DNA of 27,507 nucleotides, from contig CAZIXE010000045.1 of assembly GCA_964543235.1 (NCBI GenBank), forward strand, positions 1 through 27,507, read 5' to 3'. The notes under the pieces are model-generated. The model searched no databases and was not told where the DNA came from. It worked only from the letters and a program-made list of their open reading frames with translations. Shown here piece after piece: positions 20,555 to 27,507 of this stretch (the first letter of the stretch is position 1; each line of letters starts with the position of its first letter). The position numbers and the translations under genes were made by a program. The DNA is from JANMMJ01 sp964543235 (GTDB taxonomy: Bacteria; Pseudomonadota; Alphaproteobacteria; Rhizobiales; Aestuariivirgaceae).

Positions 20555-23094
20555 GAGCGCTTCTCCCGCTTTTCCTCGTGGATGACGGTCGTCCTGATCC
20601 GCCGCTGGTGCATTTCGCGCCTGAGAAACTCGGTGATCCGCGCCATGGCCATGACGCGGTCATTTCGTTCAGCGAAACTCTTGTCCAGCTGGTTCATCCG
20701 CACCTTCAGATACCGGGCGTTGCTGTAGGCCGCCGCCGGGTCGGGGAGTTCGGCGAGCGCGAGCTCTGCCTGATCAAGCCGCCTGGCGAGGAGGGTGGCC
20801 CATTTGTCGTCAAATGCCGGGCTGAGGCCCTGCAGAAAGGCGCAGATCCGGGCTACCCATCCGGGCTCCGCAAGATCGACGGTCATTGTGACCGCGGTGC
20901 CGTCGACGGCTGACGTGCGGTGGGCTGCCAGGGCGTCCTGGTATTCGCGGTAGGCCTGCTCAAACACCTGCGGGTCAAAACTCATCTTGCTCTTCCGCGG
21001 CACTGCGACATTGGGCATGAGCCGCTCGCTGATGGCGCGCAAGGCGCTGCCCTTGAGATGCAGGACATGCGCACTGGAATCGTACATCACCCAGTCAAGA
21101 AGCGGAGATCTGGGCAGGCCGGCAAGCTCGATACCCAGCACGCGCGCATCCTGGCGGGCAACAGCGTTGCGCAGGAGGACGATTTCATGTTCGGCAGACG
21201 GCGTTGGCCGGCCGCCGCCGGCGCTCCCGGGCTGCGCCGTGGCGTTCACGTGCGATACCGGCGAAATAAGAAATTCACCAGTCCGGTTCAACGCTGATGA
21301 AACTGCCGCCAGCTCGGCGGCCGACTCGCCGGCGATCACCAGATACGGCTTGGGAATTCCCGCCAGGAACTGCGCCATCTGGCGATTGCGCCTGGTGCTG
21401 CCGGGCAGATGCCGGCTGAGCTCAAGCGCGTTGGACAGGCGTGTAGCCACATCGCTCAAGGCGGGCGTCGCAGTGCGTGCGGCAAAGGCGCGCCATTCCG
21501 CGTCGCTGGTGGACACAAGCTCTCCCAGGAAAGCGGCAAGATTCTGCCGCCAGCGGGGACTATACAGATCGATTTCGATGAATCTGGTCTGGGCGCGTTC
21601 GAGCTTCTCGACGTAGCGGTCATGCACCTCGGCAAAGACGCGGGCCGATGCCTGGAACTCCTCGGGGCTGCCATCCACGGCCAGCCCGGGAGGCGAGACT
21701 GCCGGGGAACCACGCAGTTTCGCCGTCTCCTCCGCATAGGCGCGCAAGGGGTCTCCCTTGACGAGCACGACATGACTGCGCTTGTCAAAGATGGCGATAT
21801 CCGTCATCGGCGATATGTCGTTCCAGGTCAGGCAGAAGCTGCACACCCCATCGGGATCGGCATTGATCACATCAGACAGGAAGGTTGGCGGCTTGTGATC
21901 CCTGAGGGCCGTGTCATCGCGCCCGTAGCCCGCCATCCGGCTGCGGCCACCTGCGAAGCCGATGTGTTGACGCGCAAACAGCCTGCCATGGCCGGTCACG
22001 CCCGGCAGGCGGTCAAGCTCGGCGGCGATGCTCTCCAACTCTTCCGCCGATGCGCCTCGCAGCACGACATAAGGCCGGAGGTTCCATTCGAGGTCGCCAT
22101 ACCAGGCGTCTTTCACGTGACTAGGGGTGCGCTTGCCGGCAACCGTCTTGCGCGTTCGCTCCTTGAACGTTTCGTAGTCCTTCGTGGGCGTGCCGATTTC
22201 ATGGTCCTTGAAGGGGACTGCCTCGACCTCGCCGCTGACTACCCGGTCGAGATCATCGCGCAACCTCGCCGCATGCGGTGAGATCTTGCGCGCAAAGAAG
22301 AATGGCTGCTTCAGGAGGTGGCTGGTGTGGCCATTGCAATAGACAACGGGGACACCATAATCGGTGAACTGGTAGTGGGTCAGATTGCGGTTGCTGTGAC
22401 GGACATCGAGGGATGCCAGCAGGGTCTGCAGCAGCATTTCGTCAGGGATCCAGCTCGTGCGGAAGACCCTGGCAATGTCGGGACTCCGGGCGAGCTCGAT
22501 GATCCTCGACCAGGTCGAAGGTGTCAGCGTGCACCACTGCGATCCCATGTGCAGCGTGAGACCGCGCGGCAGTTTGCGGCGGAGGCCCAGCAAGCGCTGC
22601 AGCTTCCAGTTCATCACGAAGAGCCTGGGGTGGCGCTTGAAGTTGAAATAGTGACGGTACTGGTAGCGCTCCTTGGTCAGGCCATCGATCACCCATTTGT
22701 GGAGGTTGGCGCTGTGGGACTGAATGAACTCGGTTCCGCGGTGGCGCTCGAGGAACGCCACGAACTCGCTGACCGGACGGATAGGATAGTCGGCGCCACT
22801 CATGAGGTGGATATAGTCCGGCTCGGTACCGGACCGCAGAATGGCCTGGACGGCGCTGAAGGTGGCCTCGATCATCGACCACTGGCCCCAACCGACACTG
22901 ACCCGCTCCGCCCAGATGATCTCCTGCGCGCGGGCGCCCAGCGCCTCAGCGATGGCTGCCTGGGCACCATCACCGGCTTTCAGGTCAACATGGATCGCGA
23001 CAGTGCCTGCGGCGTCAAGCAGATGCCGGGTGAGCCGCGCCACGTTATGCGGATGGTCGTGGGCCAGGATGGCGTAGGCGACCTTCATCGGCAT
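20551..23094 (-). CDS. GT14-like beta-1,6-N-acetylglucosaminyltransferase/xylosyltransferase with two sulfotransferase-like C-terminal repeats
   Basis: An 847-residue protein. Residues 1-320 form a core-2/I-branching (GT14) domain: AYAILAHDHPHNVARL, LMSGADYPIRP (97-107), MGSQWCTLTPSTW (183-195) and SWIPDEMLLQTLL. About twice the usual GT14 size, because two further units follow: residues about 341-545 and 582-770. Each has a degenerate LRGASAEELES / IAGESAAELAA loop, a LVKGDPLRAYAEE / LHLKGSALRAISE segment and a late FLGEL / FLQGL helix, in the order and spacing of the Stf0-like sulfotransferase of this operon, but lacking the SxRTG loop and the Arg/Ser cofactor pair. Related Rhodobacterales proteins carry DUF5927/DUF5928 here, as I recall. 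A charged C-terminal helix (800-847) ends it. It starts 4 bases after the preceding gene's stop. Confidence 0.88.
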   Translation of the reverse strand: MPMKVAYAILAHDHPHNVARLTRHLLDAAGTVAIHVDLKAGDGAQAAIAEALGARAQEIIWAERVSVGWGQWSMIEATFSAVQAILRSGTEPDYIHLMSGADYPIRPVSEFVAFLERHRGTEFIQSHSANLHKWVIDGLTKERYQYRHYFNFKRHPRLFVMNWKLQRLLGLRRKLPRGLTLHMGSQWCTLTPSTWSRIIELARSPDIARVFRTSWIPDEMLLQTLLASLDVRHSNRNLTHYQFTDYGVPVVYCNGHTSHLLKQPFFFARKISPHAARLRDDLDRVVSGEVEAVPFKDHEIGTPTKDYETFKERTRKTVAGKRTPSHVKDAWYGDLEWNLRPYVVLRGASAEELESIAAELDRLPGVTGHGRLFARQHIGFAGGRSRMAGYGRDDTALRDHKPPTFLSDVINADPDGVCSFCLTWNDISPMTDIAIFDKRSHVVLVKGDPLRAYAEETAKLRGSPAVSPPGLAVDGSPEEFQASARVFAEVHDRYVEKLERAQTRFIEIDLYSPRWRQNLAAFLGELVSTSDAEWRAFAARTATPALSDVATRLSNALELSRHLPGSTRRNRQMAQFLAGIPKPYLVIAGESAAELAAVSSALNRTGEFLISPVSHVNATAQPGSAGGGRPTPSAEHEIVLLRNAVARQDARVLGIELAGLPRSPLLDWVMYDSSAHVLHLKGSALRAISERLMPNVAVPRKSKMSFDPQVFEQAYREYQDALAAHRTSAVDGTAVTMTVDLAEPGWVARICAFLQGLSPAFDDKWATLLARRLDQAELALAELPDPAAAYSNARYLKVRMNQLDKSFAERNDRVMAMARITEFLRREMHQRRIRTTVIHEEKREKRS

Positions 23095-23098
23095 GTTC

Positions 23099-24127
23099 TC
23101 AAAACCATTGGCCTGCCGTCATGAGGCCGAGGCGGGTGAGCTTGGCACTATCGGTGTAGGGTTCGGATACCTCACAGAAGAACCGGTCATTGTCCTTGTC
23201 GATCAGCTCCTTGTAGCCGCGGTACTCGATCGAGTTGTCGTAATGCTGCTTGCGGTGCAGCTCCTCGCCGGCTTTGGCGACAATACTGGACAGGAACTTG
23301 AAGTGGAGTATGCATCCGGTCGGGCTGACATGCCGGGTCTTGTGCGGCCGGTTGAGACGCTTGAGATTGGCGACATGCGTCGAGGACGTGTAGGCGTAAT
23401 GGTTCTTCCAGCGGATCAGAGGTGTCTTATTGAGGGCCGGCGCCCTTGCGGGAGCGGTCCTGAAGGAGGTGCGGCGGCGGACGCCGCCCTGCACCCAGAC
23501 ATCGCCGTTGTGTGGCTGCGGGGTTTGGACGTATCCGGTGGAATCGAAGTAGGGGGCGACCTCGAGCGGGTTCTGCCCGGCCGCGCAGTGCGTGTCCTTG
23601 ACAGCGCCCCGGCCATACATGTCGAGCATCAGGCAGAAGAGATGATCCATGTTCTCGTTTGACAGAAACTCGACCAGTTCGTGGAGATTGCGGTCCTCGC
23701 AGTAGGGGTAGACGAGAAACTCATCGGGATCGCAGGTGATGCACCAATGCCCGGTGCCATGGCGGCGGAGTAGGGCGTTGAGCCAATGCATGCCGAAGTT
23801 GGCGGACTTGTAGCTGGCTTCGGTGTACCAGCAGGAACAATCGTCCTGCTGTTTCAGGAGGTCCTGCAGTCCGTCGGTCGAGCCGTTGTCGACGAAGATG
23901 AAATGACCAACGCCAGACCGGCGGTAGTAGTCCAGGAAATAAGGCAGCCGCCAGGTTTCGTTGCGGACCGTGGCGAAGAGAAGTATGTCGCTTTTCCCGA
24001 TGCGGCCGGTGCGATCAAGGACCGGCTTCAACTCGCTCCTCTTTCGCCAGGCCAGATACAGCGGGCGGGCTACCCTGCGCGCGGTGTCCAGCCTGCTCCC
24101 GACTGCAGCAAGAATCGAATTTACCAA
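23099..24127 (-). CDS. Glycosyltransferase of the Glyco_tranf_2_4 (GT92-like) type, first gene of the glycan operon
   Basis: A 342-residue enzyme. FATVRNETWRLPYFLDYYRR (51-70) and HFIFVDNGSTDGL (75-87) are the hallmark of this group, and CDPDEFLVYP (132-141) carries the DxD-type metal motif. The LHFKFLSS region near 275 is also typical. Acts on an unknown acceptor in the cytoplasm or at the membrane. The frame can only begin at TTG 24127: the in-frame stretch back to a TAG stop has no ATG or GTG, and the first internal ATG (residue 113) would cut away the catalytic fold. A rare start such as this may limit expression. A candidate promoter and a 14-bp palindrome lie 40-70 bases upstream. Confidence 0.88.
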   Translation of the reverse strand: MVNSILAAVGSRLDTARRVARPLYLAWRKRSELKPVLDRTGRIGKSDILLFATVRNETWRLPYFLDYYRRSGVGHFIFVDNGSTDGLQDLLKQQDDCSCWYTEASYKSANFGMHWLNALLRRHGTGHWCITCDPDEFLVYPYCEDRNLHELVEFLSNENMDHLFCLMLDMYGRGAVKDTHCAAGQNPLEVAPYFDSTGYVQTPQPHNGDVWVQGGVRRRTSFRTAPARAPALNKTPLIRWKNHYAYTSSTHVANLKRLNRPHKTRHVSPTGCILHFKFLSSIVAKAGEELHRKQHYDNSIEYRGYKELIDKDNDRFFCEVSEPYTDSAKLTRLGLMTAGQWF

Positions 24128-24165
24128 TGGCTGCGTTCCGCCAGCGAATCCGTGATGAATCGCGG

Positions 24166-24198
24166 CAGGCTATAGCCTGATTTTCCATATCTTCTCAA
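24166..24198 (-). promoter_or_regulatory. Candidate promoter and palindromic operator of the glycan operon
   Basis: On the minus strand TTGAGA (24193-24198) is followed after 18 bases by TATAGC (24169-24174). The -10 lies inside the perfect 14-bp palindrome CAGGCTATAGCCTG (24166-24179). The predicted transcript starts near 24162, about 35 bases before the first gene. A repressor at the palindrome would block the -10; this is inference. Confidence 0.42.
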
Positions 24199-24676
24199 GG
24201 CTTGAAACGATCCGCCTGATCTCACACCAATCCGGCAGTCAAAGGTGGGTTCCAGCGCGCCACCTGGGTGCTAGCAGGCTGCCCCGCTTCGCGCGACACC
24301 ATGCGGCCCGGCCATTGCGTGTCGTTCTGTCGCCCGGAAGCAACGTCCGGTCTCAACGCTGCCTTCGTCGAGCAGTCAACCGGGGGCGGGCGGCCTCAGC
24401 GGCAGGCGGTTGCCTGACAGCGACGGCGATGCGCATCCTTTTGTTATCGTGTGTGAAATGGCGGCCGGCGAGGGGCCCTCCTGAGGCGCAGGGACTTACC
24501 CTGAAGGCATCGGTCCATGCGGTTGGAGCCACCCCCGGGATCGACCATGCTGTCTGCGGCCGTCCGTATGGAACGGTCAGTTTCGGCTCATGACCCTGAT
24601 CAATGCGCTTCAGGAGTGCGCCCTTAACCCATTTGCTTCGCCTGCAGACAGCTCGCGAGGGCAGGGATTTGTGACG
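24199..24676. other. Intergenic region with no supported gene
   Basis: About 480 bases between the glycan operon and the ATPase gene. I see a weak inverted repeat AGGTGG-N11-CCACCT (24243-24265) and no convincing coding sequence. The ATPase reading frame is open back to an ATG at 24590, but that extension lacks family resemblance. The ATPase promoter must lie here but no clear one stands out. Confidence 0.5.
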
Positions 24677-27379
24677 ATGACAGACACACGCAAGAATCTT
24701 GCATGGCACGCCATGGAAAGTGGTGCCGTCCTGACCCTGCTGGAAACGTCCGGGCAGGGACTCGCCCCGGCGGAAGCAGAGGCGCGGCTCGAGCGCCATG
24801 GCCCGAACAGGCTGCCCGAACCGAAGCGGCGCGGACCCTTCACGCGACTGCTTCTGCAGTTCAACAATCTGCTCATCTATGTGCTGATCGGTGCTGCCGG
24901 CCTCTCATTTCTGCTCGACCATGGGCTCGATGCGCTGGTGATCATCGGTGTCGTTGCCGTCAATGCCATTATAGGCTTTGTTCAGGAGGGCAGGGCCGAG
25001 GCGGCGCTGGAATCGCTCAAGCGCATGATCAATGCCCGTTGCACGGTGTTGAGGGATGGCCACCGCCTGACAATAACCGCTCATGACGTGGTGCCGGGCG
25101 ATCTAGTGATCATAGAAGCAGGGGACAGGGTGCCGGCGGACCTGCGACTGCTCAAGGCGCGCGGCCTCAGAATTGACGAGGCGCTCCTCACCGGCGAGTC
25201 GGTGCCGGTCGAAAAGCTGCCCGATCCGCAGCCCGCAGACGTGCCGCTCGCCGAACGCCGGTCGATGGCGTTCTCAGGCACCTTCGTTGCGGCGGGCCAG
25301 GGTCTTGGTGTGGCAGTCGGAACCGGGGCCGACAGCGAACTCGGCCGCATCGGCACTTTGCTTCACAGTGTCGCGACACTGAAGACACCGCTCATTGCCC
25401 AAATGGACGATTTTGCGCGCAAGCTGACCGTGGTCATTCTCGGCGTATCGCTCCTGGCACTCGCATACGCCTATCAGTACGGCGGCTACGAGCCGGCGGA
25501 CGCCTTCATGGTGGTGGTGGGACTTGCGGTGGCCGCCATACCGGAAGGGCTGCCGGCGATCATGACCATTGCGCTGGCCATCGGTGTCCAGCGCATGGCA
25601 AATCGCCGGGCGATCATCCGCCGGCTGCCCGCGGTCGAGACGCTGGGCTCAGTGTCGGTCATCTGTTCCGACAAGACCGGCACCTTCACCAAGAATGAAA
25701 TGACGGCCGCCTCGGCGATCACGCCGGAAGGGGCTTATGACATCGAGGGCGCAGGCTATGCGCCCACCGGCGCCATTCGAGGGGACGGTGACGCCTCGCT
25801 TCCGGATCTCACGCAGGGTCCGCTGGCCGAACTGATCAGGGCGGGCGTGCTCTGCAATGACGCAGAAGTCCGCCAAAAGGACGGGGGCTGGACGGTCGAC
25901 GGCGACCCCATGGAGGGGGCTCTGGTGGTGCTTGGCATGAAGGCCGGGATGGATGCCGGGTTGATCCGCAAACAATTGCCGCGCACCGATGAGATTCCCT
26001 TCGATGCGCAGCACCGCTTCATGGCCACGCTCCATCACAGCCATGACGATGGCGGTTTCGTGCTCATAAAGGGCGCGCCCGAACAGGTCCTGCGAATGTG
26101 CAACAAGGAGCGGCGAAACAAGGGGGATCGGGACCTCGATCCGAAGACCTGGCTTGCCGCGGCGGACCGGCTGGCAGCCCGCGGACAGCGGGTGCTGGGG
26201 TTTGCCACTAAGCCAGTTGCCAAGTCCCAGCGCGGCCTGTCCTTCGCCGACGTCAAGTCCGGTGCCGTTTTTCTGGGGTGCGTGGGCTTCATCGATCCAC
26301 CGCGTGCCGAGGCGATCGAGGCGGTGAGGGACTGCCAGTCGGCGGGCATCCGGGTCATGATGATCACCGGCGATCATGCCGTGACGGCGCGGGAGATCGG
26401 CCGTCAGCTCGGGCTTGCCGAATCGCCCGAGGTGCTGACCGGGGAGGAGATCGCCAGGCTTGACAGTGAGGCCTTTCGCGAAGCCGCGCGGCACACGCCG
26501 GTGTTTGCGCGTACCACGCCTGAACACAAGCTCAGGCTGGTCGAGGCGCTGCAGCAGGACGGGCTGACAGTCGCCATGACCGGCGACGGGGTGAATGATT
26601 CCCCAGCGCTGAAACGCGCCGATGTCGGGATCGCCATGGGGCTGAAGGGCACCGAGGCCGCCAAGGAAGCCGCCGAAATGGTCATCGCCGACGACAATTT
26701 CGCCTCCATTGTCGCGGCGGTGCGCGAGGGGCGAACCGTCTACGACAACCTCATCAAGGTCATCCGCTGGACCCTGCCGACCAATGGTGGCGAGGCACTG
26801 ACCATCCTCGCGGCACTGGCCCTGGGACTGGCCCTGCCCGTCACGCCGCTGCAGATTCTGTGGATCAACATGGTCACCGCCGTGGCGCTTGGCCTGACGC
26901 TGGCTTTCGAACCCACGGAACCGGACACCATGCTGCGGCGTCCGCGGCTCCGGCATCAGCCCATCCTGACAGGCGAACTCATCTGGCGGATCGTGTTCGT
27001 ATCGCTCCTCTTCGTGATTGCTGCCTTCGGGATATTCTTCTGGGCCGAAGAGCGCGGGCGGTCGATCGAGGAGGCCCGCACGCTGGTCGTCAACACGATC
27101 GTGGTCATGGAAATCTTCTATCTGTTCAGCGTGCGCTATGTGCATGGACCTTCGCTGACCCGGCAGGGGGTGCTGGGGACGCCGGCGGTTCTCATCGGAG
27201 TTGGCGGCGTTGTCGCGGCACAACTCATCTTCACGTATGTGCCCTCTATGCAGGTGCTGTTCGGCACCCGGGCGGTGTCGCTTGCGGAGGGAGCCGTCGT
27301 TATCGGCGTCGGCGTGGGCCTGCTGCTGGTCGTGGAACTCGAGAAGCGAGTGGTGCGCCGCTTCGGATGGACAAGCTGA
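24677..27379 (+). CDS. P2-type cation-transporting ATPase (CtpF/Ca2+-ATPase-like)
   Basis: A 900-residue inner-membrane pump with the full P-type build. N-terminal cation-ATPase domain (WHAMESGAVLTLLETSGQGL), actuator loop TGES (172-175), membrane motif PEGLP (289-293), phosphorylation motif SDKTGTFTKNE (Asp332), KGAPE in the nucleotide domain, MITGDH, and hinge TGDGVNDSPALK. About ten membrane helices. The phosphorylation motif reads DKTGTFT where DKTGTLT is usual. In helix 6, WINMVTAVALGLTLAFEP has Ala where SERCA-type pumps have the calcium-binding Asp, while helix 5 keeps the N and E (LPTNGGEAL), so the cation may differ from calcium. ATG 24677 is chosen as it begins just before the conserved N-terminal domain and has AGGGA upstream; ATG 24590 would add 29 residues. 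Confidence 0.93.
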   Translation: MTDTRKNLAWHAMESGAVLTLLETSGQGLAPAEAEARLERHGPNRLPEPKRRGPFTRLLLQFNNLLIYVLIGAAGLSFLLDHGLDALVIIGVVAVNAIIGFVQEGRAEAALESLKRMINARCTVLRDGHRLTITAHDVVPGDLVIIEAGDRVPADLRLLKARGLRIDEALLTGESVPVEKLPDPQPADVPLAERRSMAFSGTFVAAGQGLGVAVGTGADSELGRIGTLLHSVATLKTPLIAQMDDFARKLTVVILGVSLLALAYAYQYGGYEPADAFMVVVGLAVAAIPEGLPAIMTIALAIGVQRMANRRAIIRRLPAVETLGSVSVICSDKTGTFTKNEMTAASAITPEGAYDIEGAGYAPTGAIRGDGDASLPDLTQGPLAELIRAGVLCNDAEVRQKDGGWTVDGDPMEGALVVLGMKAGMDAGLIRKQLPRTDEIPFDAQHRFMATLHHSHDDGGFVLIKGAPEQVLRMCNKERRNKGDRDLDPKTWLAAADRLAARGQRVLGFATKPVAKSQRGLSFADVKSGAVFLGCVGFIDPPRAEAIEAVRDCQSAGIRVMMITGDHAVTAREIGRQLGLAESPEVLTGEEIARLDSEAFREAARHTPVFARTTPEHKLRLVEALQQDGLTVAMTGDGVNDSPALKRADVGIAMGLKGTEAAKEAAEMVIADDNFASIVAAVREGRTVYDNLIKVIRWTLPTNGGEALTILAALALGLALPVTPLQILWINMVTAVALGLTLAFEPTEPDTMLRRPRLRHQPILTGELIWRIVFVSLLFVIAAFGIFFWAEERGRSIEEARTLVVNTIVVMEIFYLFSVRYVHGPSLTRQGVLGTPAVLIGVGGVVAAQLIFTYVPSMQVLFGTRAVSLAEGAVVIGVGVGLLLVVELEKRVVRRFGWTS

Positions 27380-27388
27380 TGGCGCGAG

Positions 27389-27507
27389 ACCGGACAGATC
27401 ATTCGCTACCTAAACCGGACAAATCATCTGCTCCCTACAGGGGCGGGACACTGCGCTGTAGAGAGCGGCTGAAGTTGTCCGGTTTATGTAGCACATGAAT
27501 TGACCGC
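27389..27507. mobile_element. Insertion-sequence end(s), probably IS21-like, at the right edge
   Basis: Two 24-bp direct repeats, 27389-27412 and 27414-27437, both start ACCGGACA and match at 20 of 24 positions. TTGTCCGGTTTATGTAGC at 27475-27492 is an inverted copy of 27405-27422 with one mismatch. Repeated TGTCCGGTTTA terminal sequences recall IS21-family ends, which carry several internal copies of the terminus. No transposase is inside the window, so either an IS starts near 27477 and runs off the edge or these are leftover ends. The family name is a recollection, not a search result. Confidence 0.6.

Noticed and set aside
24201..24207. CTTGAAA on the plus strand, like a sigma-32 -35 box for the ATPase gene
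   Set aside because: No matching -10 at the right distance and over 450 bases from the start codon.
24353..24799. 148-codon minus-strand frame in the ATPase upstream region
   Set aside because: Overlaps the ATPase start and its product shows no family, hydrophobic or low-complexity signature.
25649..27223. 524-codon open frame antisense to the P-type ATPase gene
   Set aside because: It is the mirror of a clearly conserved gene in GC-rich DNA, with no recognisable domain or ribosome site.

Overview
The window is GC-rich and comes from an alphaproteobacterium, most likely Hyphomicrobiales (Rhizobiales). The best pointers are the block hisN-type phosphatase / suhB(mmgR)-type sRNA / N-formylglutamate amidohydrolase-like gene / cpdR, which recalls the Sinorhizobium meliloti arrangement; a rhizobial-type Hsp20 gene with a ROSE-like thermometer leader; and a GltB-type glutamate synthase. 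I cannot name a genus. I see no tRNA, rRNA or CRISPR array.

Layout. 1-1301 (-): 5' part of gltB. 1702-3380: a membrane-anchored rhodanese (-) and a DMT-family permease (+), divergent. 3481-5820 (+): a compact bufferin-type RiPP operon: Cys-containing DUF2282 precursor, MNIO/DUF692 modification enzyme, DUF2063 partner and DoxX membrane protein, the last three joined by ATGA overlaps. A secreted SnoaL/NTF2-like protein (-) converges on it. 6439-8484 (+): a two-gene PLP unit (threonine aldolase type plus serine/threonine dehydratase type). 8541-8993 (-): Hsp20 with its leader.

9242-11261 (+): four consecutive small secreted proteins that share a C-terminal module with two cysteines exactly 19 residues apart. 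The first two have matching upstream promoter/operator elements (TGAACG-N14-CGTTCA plus a further half-site 11 bp upstream). 11319-14808: alpha/beta hydrolase, HisN-type phosphatase, sRNA, formylglutamate amidohydrolase family protein and the CpdR response regulator.

14853-24127 is a cell-surface or exopolysaccharide island. A six-gene minus-strand run (three glycosyltransferases, a methyltransferase-like protein, two sulfotransferases, with four ATGA/GTGA overlaps) faces a third sulfotransferase on the plus strand. A secreted GH-A-clan glycosidase lies beyond it. The genes point to synthesis, sulfation and possibly trimming of a glycan, though the product is unknown. The 847-residue glycosyltransferase carries two C-terminal repeats that look like decayed sulfotransferase domains.

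24677-27379 (+): a P2-type cation ATPase. The last ~120 bases hold direct and inverted copies of a terminal sequence that looks like insertion-sequence ends, so an IS probably begins at the right edge.
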